Source: Tilletiaria anomala UBC 951
Taxonomy: Eukaryota > Basidiomycota > Exobasidiomycetes > Georgefischeriales > Tilletiariaceae
Assembly: GCF_000711695.1 (NCBI RefSeq)
Contig: NW_013546972.1
Span: 54,694 to 118,693, forward strand
DNA length: 64,000 bases
Direction of reading: 5' to 3'
The position numbers were made by a program, and so were the translations under genes. Below are positions 10,991 through 22,130 of the stretch, piece after piece. Position 1 is the first letter of the stretch; the number at the start of each line of letters is the position of its first letter. A model generated the notes under the pieces. It did no database searches, was not told where the DNA came from, and saw nothing but the letters and a program-made list of their open reading frames with translations.

Positions 10991-13535
10991 TCGTCGTTCA
11001 CCTGGTCAGTGGACCATTCGGACGAGGAGCTGGTTATCAGGGGGTGATTGTAAGCGGAGAAGTCCGTACGGCCAATTGCGAGCTGTGGAAACCGTGCGCT
11101 GCCTGCTGAAGTCGCAACCCGTCGCAGTCGTAAAAGAGTAGTGGCGGACGATGATGAGGAAGTGTCTGGAACTTGGGGTTAGGTCGAAGCGAACTTATGG
11201 CACTGAGCCAGGGGCGCAGATCCCTAGAGTCCGAAAGTGATGGGAGAATCCAACCCAGTCAAGTCCCTCATCTCTCTCATCCGCAACCCGCTCGCCAGAC
11301 TCTCTTCTGTGACGATGCGCACGTAGCTAGCGCTTCATCAGTGGGCTGGCGCCACATTCAGTCTCCAGTAGGCAGAATCCATGCGTTAGGTATCCATGGC
11401 TATAGCTAGTCCGTCGCCAACCCGGTGAGAGCTGCTTGCCGGCTGAATAAGATCGGACCGCCGGCGGCCAGAGCATCTCCAGATCCTGTCTCGAATGAAT
11501 AGGTAGCTCTCGCGGTTCTCGCGGGTCTGACTATAGTCTGGCGATACGCGACCGGATCACTATTTGACCATCTGGACCCGAACAAGGGCCAAGGGTCTGG
11601 CGACACTCGAGCCTCAGAGAGATCGCTATATAACAACCGCATGACAAAAATGCCCATGGAAACAGCGACGGCCAAACGCGCAGCCCTGCCGTTCTTGGCC
11701 CCCACACCTGAAAGGTCATTTTTGGCCTTCTATTTTCGACCCTTTGGTACCTACATCACAACACAATGCCTCCATATCACAATACGGCATCAGCACGCGA
11801 AGGCTGTTCCGGAGAATCGTGCAATGTAATTTGTTTTTGTAAAGCGTGGCATGTGCCCGGCGAGAGCATGTAAAAGGCGCGCCTTCTACCAGGGTTCATC
11901 CCGCAATGGGGTACCCTGCTGCCCGCGTGCATCTCGATCGGGTTATAAAGTGTGTTAAAAGGGCGAAGAGGAGACCGATCCGCCTGGGATGCCGGTTAGA
12001 TAAGCGAGTGGCCTGCAAAATGGAAAGGTGGCAGCTGTTTGGGGGAGCCTGCAATACATGCGGCCATGAGAGTTCATCTAGCGCTGGCCAATTCAAGTGA
12101 GTTGCGAGGGCACGCATAAGCGCGTGGTTATACCTCCCTCTCCGCACTTCGGGCGTTCCGGGAACTTTTTTTGTTTTCAGGACTCAACCCGACTTCGCGT
12201 CTCGACCCTTAATTAGCCTAAGGGCATGTCTTGGGGCCCAGGTATACATACATACAATGAGGTAGTGATCCTCCATTTTCTTCTCTGCGAGAGCAAAACA
12301 ATATGTTTGCGCTGAAGACGTTACGGCGAGATGATAGGGAAAGCCAAGCGTGTTCACAACTTTCAATTTTGGTGCGCGGAATGTGACAATAGGCTTCCAG
12401 CAAAATGTATGCAGCTTTCCCAGGATTCGCTCGCATTTCAATGCGGAATACCAGGAATTTCCTGTGCTATCCACTTTCGGCTCCGTGCTCCGAGCGCAGC
12501 CAGACCGCACGCATCCGCCTCCTTGCATCTGGCTCGGATAGTCTCTCCCTCCTTCAGTCTCCAGCCTCCAACTTCGTCGCGTTCGCCCAATGAAATCCTT
12601 GCGGACGATCGCAGGCGCCCAGCGGCTTTGGGGCTACGGAGTACGCAAGAGTACGAGATGTCGTTCTTCGAAGAGACAACGCAACTCTCGCCTTGCAGCT
12701 TGCCAGCCACATCGCATGTGTAGCACGCAAGATGGAGGATCACTGATGGGGTTGCGGCGATGACTAACCCCTTGCCGGATTGTACGTAGCCATCTGTGTA
12801 GATAACGGAGACCGGAAAGCGACAGATGTGGGGGCCCGAACGCAAGGAATGCTATTGCCATTGCTGATCGCAGTAGTCTCGTGTTTATCTGGGGAAGATG
12901 GGCTGGAATCTGATCAAGAAATATGTCTCTTTTTCTTGCCCAGTAGTCAAATGACGCAGTGGTAACAGTCTGGCAGAGCAAGAGGGACACGAATGGACTG
13001 TGGGGGAGCAGGGTGCGCTCATTGATCCCACCGTACGCCAGTCAATCTAACTGCACTTCCCTTTCAGCAACACGCCAATACCATGTAGATTACTGATGAT
13101 GGACCACGTTCTTCTGGTCGAGCAGAGCAGCTGAACATGGTCATCAACCTGTGCTTTTCCGGTGTCTTCATCTCCGCTGTCTGCAGCTCATTGGGCTGAA
13201 CGTATGTGCCGGCAAGTAACACTGACGATTGAACGCCCCTTCTACCATCAGCTGGTGCCAATATTTTCCCTCCACCCGTCTACAGCAAGTATTTGCGTTG
13301 CTTACCTTTCGCTTTCCTCCTGGGTCTCACGACGCAACATTCCTGTCGGACTGCCGCATGCTTCTCCAACCTCGACAGCAACTTGTACCATCTGTTATCG
13401 GCTCCTTCGAAGTTGCAAGAATAATGAAATGGCAGCGTGATATAAAAGGTGAGCAAGCTTGGGAGCAAGCAGATCGCCGAAGCGACCACGCTGATGGCTC
13501 TGCACGTGTATGTGTCTAACAGAGCAAGAGAGACC
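10991..13535. other. Gene-poor stretch before the Ser-rich gene
   Basis: No ATG-initiated frame with family resemblance was found in these 2.5 kb. Minus-strand fragments near 11406-11705 look faintly protein-like but lack a start. The right end should hold the promoter of the gene at 13536. Confidence 0.45.
13441..13448 (+). promoter_or_regulatory. TATA box of the Ser-rich gene
   Basis: TATAAAAG lies 95 bases before the chosen ATG at 13536, a usual position for a TATA element. No ATG occurs between it and the start except an in-frame one at 13494. Confidence 0.5.
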
Positions 13536-16500
13536 ATGAGCACGGTGCCACCTCGCGCATCCTCGTATTCATCAGCCGCAACATCGCTCGTTCAACCTGT
13601 GTTCGCAACTGAATCGTTCCTCACCAAGCTCGGCAGCTCGGTATTCCCTTGGAAGTCCCCCGAACTCGCACCCCAGACGCCTCCGAGATCAGTTGCCTTC
13701 CGACCTGGTTTTAGGTCTAGCTCTGTCAGCGCCACTGTCTCGCCGGCCGACAACGCCATAAGCCCAAACTCGAGCATCAAAAGCCCCGAGACAGGTCGGC
13801 GGTGCACCGCAGCGTACCGTCACGGTAGAGTGCTAGCTTCATCGCCTCAGCGTGCTTTTCTACGCACGCTGAGCAACGACCAAACACGCGCCTTTAGTCT
13901 CGAATCCCCTCGTTCGTGCAGCTTTGCTTCTCCTGCTTCCACCTCATCCTCCTCCGCGTCATCTGTGGCTTCTTCCGGTTGCAGCATCGCTCCGACCATC
14001 CCTTTTTTTCCACGCACAAGCCTGGCCGATTCGAGCCAGTGGGTCAGCCGAGTACACCCGTCGACATTCATGGACGTCTTTGCGCCTCGGATCCGCACAC
14101 TGTTCGACTCGATGCTCTCCTCCCCGTCCTCCACTTCTTCAAGTCCCCCGCGGAATCAACCACTTCACCATCAGCGTCAAAGTGTCAGTGAGGAGCACAG
14201 CCAAGGCCGAATGCGGCCGCACGAGCAAGTCGCAGAAGCAGTCAGGGCAGCGCCTACAGAAATGGACGACGCTTACGAGCTACGAAGATCACGTATCCGG
14301 CGGCGTGCTGTCATCTCCGAGATGCTCTTCGACGTACGTGAAGTGACAGAGGACGAAGCGTCCGCGATATCGTCATCGACCTTGTCGTCGCCGGGCTCTG
14401 TCTCAGCCTTGGCAGTCGTCTCCTCGTCATGCTCTGCCCCGCCACAAGCCGAGCGGCCGCACTTTTTGACTACGCATCCTAACAATGCTGAGGCGGAGAT
14501 GGAGGACGAGAGTGATATGCCGACTCCCAAGCCAGACCAACACCCTTCAACCTTCGCGGTGCCGTCCACGCCAGCTGTATCTCCCCCATCGGCTGCACTT
14601 ACGAACACAAGCGATATATGTATTGGGCCTCAATTGGGTTCACCTATCGCTTTTGACGCCGTTGAAGAAACAGCAAAAGCTCGGACAGCTGGGAGCGCGA
14701 CTGCAAGCGGGAACGACGCCGACGCCGATGATGGTTGCGAAGGAGATGGAAATACAGCATCATTAATGCAAATGAGTGCGAGTAAGCGTAAGCGTCACAC
14801 TCGCCTGCGTGACCATATGCCCATCAACGACAAGCGCAATCGGAATCATCGCCTCGGACTATACCTGCTCGATACGCCTTCTGAAGCTGCCAGTACGCCT
14901 GGATCCGTGTCGCACAAGCAACGGCGTCCCCAGCAGACCATCTTGACGGGCATGTACACGTCGGTCAGGAACAGCAACTGCAGCTTGTCTAGCCCTGACG
15001 AACGGCCAATTAACTCCATCGACCGGGATGCGCGCCTGCAGCGCCATCAACAGCCCGCAGTGAGCCACCAGGTAAAGTCACGCTCACATGCAGATGTCAA
15101 GCGTGTTGCGACTGATTACGGAAAGCTCGACAAAAAGCAGCTGATACACGATCTTGAGCGTGCTACCAAGAGTGCTGAAGAAGAGTCCGACATACCGCGT
15201 CGTAGATATGGTGCCAAGCCAAGCAGGACGACTGTTTCCATTGGTGCAAGCTCTGGTGCGAAGCTTGCTGCTTTGTGTTCGCCGGACTGTACTGCCAGAT
15301 TGCCGACAGCAATGCTAACATCATCACCTCAATCGATCCCACGCTCGCAATCGGATTCATCTTCACTCTTTGGCGATGTCTCTGATACGGGCGAAATCGG
15401 GGGCGATACACCTAGGCAACACAAGCAAAAGCGTTCGCGAGACTGGCAACGGCCGCAGCAGCACGCACACGCGAAAGACCACCTTCATGACCACGGTGAC
15501 ATGCTGAGAGAAGCGAGCTGCAGCACGTCAGATCTTCGAAAGAGCAAAGCGCAACTCAAGCGCGCAGCCGAGCTCCTGCAGCTTCAGCGTAGCTTATCTC
15601 AGTGCAGTCTGTCCGCCGCTCGGGAGGACACAGCGGCCGACGCAAGCAACGCAGCGCACGATGAAACCGTCGTCGATCAGCTCACACAGAGCTGCGCCGC
15701 ACTCTCGATGTTCGGACGGTCGCCAACGCGCTACGCACAGGCAATTCCACGCAGGAAAACATCACTCGCGGCGTTAGAGATAGGGCGCCGAGCTGATACC
15801 GCATCAGCGAAAGTGCAGAAGCCTGAGATACAACCGTTCAAGAGCAAGCGCGACAGCACTTTCACAGTCGAAGTACCTATCTGCGGTACAAAATCCAAGG
15901 GTCGCAAGAGGAAGCATGTGGACGAGCATGCTACCGCTGTGCTCGCTGCAAAAAACAAGCTATCACTTATGGACCAACGGCTGGACCTTGCGACTAGCTC
16001 AGAGTCGCCAGCGTCGCGTTACGTTCCTCCACAGTTCAGCTTCGAAGACATGCGCGTGCTCACCATCGGTCTGCTACAGCAACAGCAGCAGCACAGCTTT
16101 GACGGCGGCTCGCGCAATCAAGATGAAAGCATTGGCAGGAATGATATTCCCTCAGGTCGGCAATGGCACAGCACTCCGCACCTGCTTCCCTCGGTGACGA
16201 AGCCGTTGAAGCCCTCCCGAAGTTTCCTGAATCTTTTGCATCTGACTGTTGGTAAGAGTTTGAGCATGGACGCAAGTGACAGTGAAGGCGAGAGCGACGC
16301 AAGTGCTGGCGCGACCGCTGCGGACGATCCTTCGCTTGGAATGAGCATCTCTCAGCCGGAGTTGTTGGAAAGCACTGCTGCATTTGACAAGATGCAACTG
16401 CGTCGCCTATCACAGATGCTATTGAATCTGCAAACGTACCGATCGCCACCGAGCACGCCAAGGACACCCTCGGACATCAACGATCATTCTGACTCCGCCA

Positions 16501-17600
16501 GCGACGTATCGGTGGATTCGTATGGCGAGCCGACGCCGCGCTCAGCCGTCGCTTCCGTGCCTGCAAAATCGTCCATTAGCCCGGACTGGATCCCGGAGCT
16601 CAAGCGCGCTTTTTGGCACGACATGGATCGCAACATGGAGGAGAGGATGGAACAGGCGCAAATGAGGTCGCGCACGTGCACAGCGGGAACGGAAGCTGAG
16701 CACGTCGCTGCGAGGGGGTATGCCACACCACCACCTCGTCTCAGCTCACGCTTTGGCGCATCGATGCCAGATCGGGACATATCCACTATCCCTTTCCCAT
16801 CGCGTCCCAGCTTCAGCGTCGACTCGCACTCCATGTCGAGCTCCGAGCCATCAGAGCCTGATTCGCCACTTACCCTGTCGCAGAGCATCATCTGCGAGCT
16901 CGAAGACGGTACGCTCAGTCGGCCTGTGTCCAGCGTTGTGGACCCTGGTCCCTCGCCCATGTCTATCCTGCGTGTTGACGGTGATGCTGCAGGAGCTCTC
17001 GATTGGATGCTGCCTTTTCTGGCCGAGATGCGCGAAGGCATCAGCCACGATCAGAAAGACACGGCCACCAAGGGTGCCGCCGGCGGGAACCATGTGAACA
17101 ACGGCAGTGCAGGCATCAAGCAGCTCGATGCACCCTTCGTGCCGACGATGCTTTCGCCCAGCACCATCGGCCGGCGCCTGCGTTGCACATCGCGCGAGAT
17201 CAAGCTGGCCGCCATGCAACCCAGTCCGACAGGCAGCTCACTCACGCACTACTCGTATGCGGGCAGCAGCGTCGCCAGCGGCAGCGCCAGCGACTTGGGG
17301 AGGGGCAGCAGTATCAGCGAGCGCAGCGGTTCCAGCTCCCATCGCAGCGCGCGCAGCAGCAGTGGCGGCCGGAGACTTGGTGCGCTCGCATTGTCAGGGC
17401 GTGACCGCGAGGGTTGCGGTACCGGTGACAATGACCGTGACGTTGTCCGTGACGAAGAAAGGCGTAGACTGCAAGTGTCGCCATGGAGGAGCGACGCGAG
17501 GAGAAATGCAGTGATCGCACTCACCAGCTCCGACTCGGGCAGCTTGGACGGATGGTTAGGGTGGGCTATGAAGAACGAGCAAGACGCGCTGGCCGTGTGA
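13536..17600 (+). CDS. Large Ser-rich, mostly disordered protein of unknown function
   Basis: One uninterrupted frame encodes 1354 residues from ATG 13536, which sits in a good context (GACCATGAGC). The frame continues upstream to a GTG at 13449, and an earlier in-frame ATG at 13494 is also possible. I do not recognise a domain. Ser, Pro and Thr dominate. There are basic clusters such as KRKRHTRLRDH (about residue 418), KSKGRKRKH (about 790) and a short Gln run (about 848). A more ordered-looking stretch, ISPDWIPELKRAFWHDMDRN near residue 1013, and the repeated Ser-Pro and Thr-Pro sites suggest a phosphorylated nuclear or regulatory protein, but that is a guess. The absence of introns over 4 kb is unusual beside its intron-rich neighbours. 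Confidence 0.75.
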   Translation: MSTVPPRASSYSSAATSLVQPVFATESFLTKLGSSVFPWKSPELAPQTPPRSVAFRPGFRSSSVSATVSPADNAISPNSSIKSPETGRRCTAAYRHGRVLASSPQRAFLRTLSNDQTRAFSLESPRSCSFASPASTSSSSASSVASSGCSIAPTIPFFPRTSLADSSQWVSRVHPSTFMDVFAPRIRTLFDSMLSSPSSTSSSPPRNQPLHHQRQSVSEEHSQGRMRPHEQVAEAVRAAPTEMDDAYELRRSRIRRRAVISEMLFDVREVTEDEASAISSSTLSSPGSVSALAVVSSSCSAPPQAERPHFLTTHPNNAEAEMEDESDMPTPKPDQHPSTFAVPSTPAVSPPSAALTNTSDICIGPQLGSPIAFDAVEETAKARTAGSATASGNDADADDGCEGDGNTASLMQMSASKRKRHTRLRDHMPINDKRNRNHRLGLYLLDTPSEAASTPGSVSHKQRRPQQTILTGMYTSVRNSNCSLSSPDERPINSIDRDARLQRHQQPAVSHQVKSRSHADVKRVATDYGKLDKKQLIHDLERATKSAEEESDIPRRRYGAKPSRTTVSIGASSGAKLAALCSPDCTARLPTAMLTSSPQSIPRSQSDSSSLFGDVSDTGEIGGDTPRQHKQKRSRDWQRPQQHAHAKDHLHDHGDMLREASCSTSDLRKSKAQLKRAAELLQLQRSLSQCSLSAAREDTAADASNAAHDETVVDQLTQSCAALSMFGRSPTRYAQAIPRRKTSLAALEIGRRADTASAKVQKPEIQPFKSKRDSTFTVEVPICGTKSKGRKRKHVDEHATAVLAAKNKLSLMDQRLDLATSSESPASRYVPPQFSFEDMRVLTIGLLQQQQQHSFDGGSRNQDESIGRNDIPSGRQWHSTPHLLPSVTKPLKPSRSFLNLLHLTVGKSLSMDASDSEGESDASAGATAADDPSLGMSISQPELLESTAAFDKMQLRRLSQMLLNLQTYRSPPSTPRTPSDINDHSDSASDVSVDSYGEPTPRSAVASVPAKSSISPDWIPELKRAFWHDMDRNMEERMEQAQMRSRTCTAGTEAEHVAARGYATPPPRLSSRFGASMPDRDISTIPFPSRPSFSVDSHSMSSSEPSEPDSPLTLSQSIICELEDGTLSRPVSSVVDPGPSPMSILRVDGDAAGALDWMLPFLAEMREGISHDQKDTATKGAAGGNHVNNGSAGIKQLDAPFVPTMLSPSTIGRRLRCTSREIKLAAMQPSPTGSSLTHYSYAGSSVASGSASDLGRGSSISERSGSSSHRSARSSSGGRRLGALALSGRDREGCGTGDNDRDVVRDEERRRLQVSPWRSDARRNAVIALTSSDSGSLDGWLGWAMKNEQDALAV

Positions 17601-18344
17601 CATCTTCATATGTACCTTTCTCACTCTCGCAAACATCGGGAACTCTCTCCAACAAGCTGAATCAAGGCTTTCCTCGTGCGCATTATAAAAGTCTGGGTAT
17701 GCTACAAAATCACAGGTAGGTGGAGTATACAAGGCCATCGGAAAGAACGCAAATAGAGGGAGGCCGTGCACAAATGCAGTTGATAAGTTAGGAAAGACCA
17801 GCTGCAACAAGTCCGTAGGCACTTGAGCGAAGGCGACCGATGAGATGAGAACTGAGAGAGTGGGCTGACAGAGCCGGTTGTATGCGTTGGTCTTGACGAA
17901 CTAGCCAGGCCCTGAAACGAAAGTGCCTTAAGCGAGGGCCCGACGCGAATGTGCGTTGCTGTGCTGTGCTGTGCTGTGCTTCAGTGAGACGCATTGCGAT
18001 AGCCGTGCCATACGATCCTGTGTTGTGTATGCACGCTATCTTGTAATTTGCGTTATTGCAAGATGAACTGTGCTGAGGCTGTGCTTCCAAAAGGCAAAAA
18101 GCGACGAAAAGGAAAGAACGGCTCCGCATCGGACCAAGCAAGCCGAGGTGAGATGAACGGCGCCAGCGAGAATCCTGTGAGGAAAAATCTTGAAGGATGC
18201 ACGAGCCATAACTTAGGGGTAGGATTGGAGATAGCCACGGGCACGTGCCTATTCTCCGTCCATCGGTGTGTGCCGATGCAAATGAAGACGAGGTGGCTGA
18301 GCAGGAGAGAGCAAGCAGCGAGACCTGCTCTGGCTGGGTAGCTC
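17601..18344. other. Convergent intergenic region with a short tandem repeat
   Basis: The stretch lies between two convergent 3' ends. The only structure seen is a five-base tandem repeat at 17958-17980. No gene is supported. Confidence 0.5.
17958..17980. repeat. Microsatellite of GTGCT units
   Basis: Four and a half consecutive GTGCT units are visible. Confidence 0.9.
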
Positions 18345-19284
18345 TCAGTTGTACGCTCTCGGTACGGGCATACTGGGCGAGACGGGCGAAGCGTACTGCG
18401 ACTGGCTGTGATACTCGTACCCGCCCTCGTAGCTCCTAACCTGCGGCTGGTGCGATGCCATTTGCGGCAGGTGGTAGTACATTCGCGCGCTTGGCGACGC
18501 GGGTGCCGTTGCTGTACAGGGCGATAGCGGTGAGTTGGGCGGTTGCAGTTCCGCCGCTGTTGGGGGCGGGGGCAACGCGACGGCCACCGCATTAGACGGG
18601 AGCATGTATTGTCGCGGCGCGGCGGCGCGCTTCCATTGATGCGTTTGGCAGTCATCCGAGTGATCGCTGCTGTGGTCGCTGCTCCCATAGGCATGCCGTG
18701 AGTCGTGCTCCTGCTTTTGCTGCTGAGCATGCGGCATGACGCACACCTCGCTTTGGGTGAACAGCGAAGCGTTGCCGAAGGGCGCCTTGCTACTTGCGTT
18801 CGGGCGAGTTTGGCCAAGCAGGTACGGCTGGCCGGCGCTGGGATAATACTGCTGTTTCTCTCGCGCGTCCGGCGTATCGCCACCGCCGAGGCCCATCATC
18901 TGGGCCTGTATGCGCTGGCGGTCCTCTGTCTTGGCTCCTTTCCGCCGTGCGGCACGCCGCGCAGAGCAGCGCCACAAGGCCCAGCCGCAGAGCAGGACGA
19001 AGCAGGCCACGCCACATATAAGGCCGATGAGCTTTGTCTGCGACAGGCTGGCTGTTGCGTTGGATACATGGTTGCTGTCCGGGGGTGTGTGAAAAAAAGG
19101 GGGGCGTCCCGAGTGTGGATGCGTCAGTGAACGGATCTCGAGGCAAGCCAATGTGTCGGCGTACAACTCACGAAGCTTTGCCGCCTGCGCTCGTCAGGCC
19201 GTCCGTGACGCCGGAGAGCGCCTGACGCTTTGTATGGTGATGCTCCCAGCCTCGATGGGCGACAGGGACGACATTACGATCCAT
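18345..19284 (-). CDS. Single-pass membrane protein of unknown function
   Basis: Exon 1 runs 19284-19172 and exon 2 runs 19074-18345. The ATG at 19284 gives MDRNVVPVAHRGWEHHHTKR, and the splice joins in frame at GKAS/NHVSNATASLSQ. A hydrophobic helix (KLIGLICGVACFVLLCGWAL) lies at about residues 50-70 and is followed at once by a strongly basic stretch (WRCSARRAARRKG), so the long C-terminal part should be cytosolic. That part is rich in Gln, Ser, Pro and His (about 210 residues, HSSDHSDD, PPPPTAAELQPP). The short N-terminal part has a KR pair and an N-glycosylation site. The layout recalls fungal wall-stress-sensor or Axl2/Skg6-like membrane proteins, but no family match is claimed. Confidence 0.7.
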
Positions 19285-19979
19285 CGTCTCGATGTCAGAT
19301 AAATTGAATTTGGTGCTTAGTGCAGGTGGTTCTCCTACACGGGATGGTCAAAGGGAGGGGTGGCTTACAGGTGGTCAAAAGGAGAGGTGCGAGGGATCGA
19401 AGCTTTGGAACGAGGGAGGAATCGGGAAGGAGTGGCAAGCGGACCCAGGGGACAGCTTGAAGAAATGGCAGTCTCCTCACTCGCCCTGGTGATGGATGGC
19501 TGGGAAAGAGGAACCACCAGTCCATGAACCGACAGACAGGCGCGAAGTCACGGACTGGGTGGGCAAGATGACTTCTCTCCCTCTCTCTCCTTTTGTCATG
19601 TGCTGGGGTCGTCAGCAGCTATGGCGCGTGTGTGGTGGGGAGAGACTGTGCGTGGCTATGGTGAGGCCAGTCGACTAGACGAAGGGTCGTGCACAAAAAG
19701 GAATGCGTACCTCGCCGGGATCTTTGGCTCTCGGCATGCTACAGTCAACTCGAGCCGGCTACAACGCATCCAAGCTTGTACCGCAGAAGTGATATGGCGA
19801 TCTGGGTAGAGCTCGACGGTGGCTCGTCAATCGGTCACGCTATAGCACACGCGCGTTGTCCGCTGCTGCGTACGCTTTGTAATACAGTGTATCCACACCG
19901 CTGTGGCCGGCATCTCTCTCTCGCCAGCCCACGGACATTTGTGTTTTGCTGCTTCTCTCCAACACCAGCACTCACCACC

Positions 19980-20004
19980 GACCCCAGATCCCAGATCTGG
20001 GGTC
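19980..20004. repeat. Perfect 11-bp inverted repeat with a 3-base loop
   Basis: GACCCCAGATC is followed by CCA and then its exact reverse complement. The hairpin lies far from any gene end, so a role as a terminator is not evident. Confidence 0.8.
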
Positions 20005-21164
20005 ACTCTTGTAAAAACAGCAGGCAAGAAAAGGCGAGAACCTCCTTGGGTGCGATTGGCCGAGAGATTCTAATTGGTAATTTGGACTCGCGCTGCGCTC
20101 CAGTCTCAAATCCAAACAGAGTGATGAGCCGAGGATGTATGAATTCACAAGAGACGAGGATAGCCTAGAGCAGCCACGATGGAGGACAACAGTCGACTGG
20201 TCCCGGTTCCATTGACATCGTCACAATGGAGCGTCGCGCTTGCAAGTGGCTGACTGATGTACTTTTGACTCGTGAAGCGATGGACAGACTGTTTTGGTGT
20301 GTTGCAGTGCCACATCGTGCTGTGAGTAAATAAATAATGATAATGATAACAATCTCAATTGTGGCGCGGTGATATGAAGGATCTGTCAAATAATACAAGA
20401 AGCCCAAGCTGCAGACTGCCGCAGTGCAATAAGGCCGTTACGCCAAGTTGGCGTTGCAACCAGTCTCGGTCTCGGTCGGCTGACGGACACATACAGGCTG
20501 CAGCAGGAAAAGTGAGAGTCCAACACTGCTCCAGCGGATTGCGCCGGCCTGCCCCCCCTCCGCCATCACCCCAGACCCCGAATGGACAATCAATGGAGAG
20601 CTGCCAAATTCGGTACAATCACTATGGCTCTTAGTGTTCCCGTGTGCACGCAAAAAGAAAGAGACGAGGCGTGATGGAAGGTGGAGAGTAGAGAGCATGA
20701 GTAGCGGCGGATCAAGCCACTCGGCCGAGATGCCATCCACCTTGTTCAACATCGCTGCTCATTCACAGAGCAGGGCGCAGGGTCCGAATGCAAAGGCCGC
20801 AGCGAGGCCCAAATCCACGCGCCGCTCGCTTGGTAATCCATTCGCATTATACGTACAGACTGGTCCACCTGAACATGGCCGTCGCACAACACTACACTTT
20901 CGTAAATACCATCAAATCCATGTCGCCAGCACTTTTCTCAATGTGTAATCCGACACAGATGCTTGCCTTCATCAGTCTTCAAGTCACGCCGGCGCTCGGG
21001 AGCTCTGTGGCAAGTGGACAGAGCTACCGCCTGCGTAAGATCATCTAAGCTGAGACAGGCAAGGATAGTGTGGATGATACACTGCATCGCCGGCTTATAT
21101 AAGCACACACCTCCGACCTGCATTATTTGAGTTGAATTGGAGGAGCTGGCGATGCACTGTCTTG

Positions 21165-21330
21165 CCTCATGCTCGCCCGCCCGTTTCAAGCCGTAAATTG
21201 CCTCCTGCAGCCGGTAGCACTTTCCAGTCGTCCCAAGACTCTAGATTTCTGGCGCGAATTGTAGCTGGTTCTCCTTTGTCCAGCTCGCTGTTCAGGAAGG
21301 CATTAGCGACGTCGAGCTGTGCTACACGAG
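21165..21330 (-). mobile_element. Ty1/copia retrotransposon relic (reverse transcriptase fragment)
   Basis: Two hallmark blocks of copia reverse transcriptase are readable on the minus strand in different frames. ARVAQLDVANAFLNSELD (about 21331-21278) corresponds to the QMDVxTAFLNGxL block, which carries a catalytic Asp. KCYRLQEAIYGLKRAGE (about 21225-21175) corresponds to the VxRLxKALYGLKQAxR block. The spacing is shorter than normal and a frame shift lies between them. No terminal repeats, integrase or gag could be found nearby, so this is a decayed remnant. Confidence 0.7.
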
Positions 21331-21723
21331 CCTGTAGTGCTGGAGAAGCGCAATGGGCAGGTGGACAGCCTGCATGCGTCTGATGGGAGAGAACCTCTGG
21401 CCAACTTCGATCCGGAGCCGCTGAGGCAGAGAAGAATATGGCTGACTGTCCCGGAAGATTGCTTCTCAATTCCTTCACCACTCTTTCATCGCTATTCTCG
21501 AGAGGCTTGCTACAGCTGGCGACCGCTAACTCTTGTCGATGGGTTGCATGAAGCCCAGGCCGGAAAAGCAAGACTCTATTGAAACATGCGAACGGCCCGC
21601 ATCATCGATGCGCTGCAAACCCCAACCCTTCTTGTACTGATGGCGCAGTCCCAAGCAAAAATACTCGTACGTCTTGCCATCAATCGCGGAGACCACACCG
21701 AGTATGGAGCCTATATCACACGC

Positions 21724-22130
21724 TTAGCACGGTTCTGCGTCCACCGTCGGATCCTGGGACCATAACCCTTTTCTGAGCTTGTCCGCATCCCACGACGCCA
21801 GCGCCGACAGCTGCTCCGGGTCCCGAAACGCTTTCCACGGAGCGATCGTCTCCAACTTGCGCGCCTACTCGGCCCGCAGTTGTACATACTCTGCATTAGC
21901 ATTCACTTCTTCGAGTGCGCGCTTGAAGATGGCCGCGTCGAGCACTTTGAGCACCTGCCCCACCGTCTCGTGATGGTGCTGCTACCCAGCCTTTGCCCTT
22001 CTTGGACGCGAGAGGCGCGTGCTTTCACCCACCTAGGCTGTTGGCGTATTTCCTTGCGCGTGTGTAGCCCATCTGAATGAAATTGCGCACCATGTCGCCT
22101 ACAGAACGACCAGACCAACCCGAAATGAGG
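21724..22130 (-). pseudogene. Decayed reading frame of unknown origin next to the copia relic
   Basis: From about 21969 to 21724 the minus strand reads as 81 codons, with KVLDAAIFKRALEEVNANAE and later PWKAFRDPEQLSALASWDAD, ending in TAA. One in-frame TAG (21865-21867) interrupts it. Upstream, at about 22105-22060, MVRNFIQMGYTRKEIRQQ is readable in another frame. Amino acid composition is protein-like, but I know no homologue. It could be part of the retroelement or an unrelated dead gene. Confidence 0.35.

Noticed and set aside
13449-13535. Upstream extension of the Ser-rich protein
   Set aside because: The extended start is GTG; the ATG at 13536 has better context. The ATG at 13494 remains a minor alternative.
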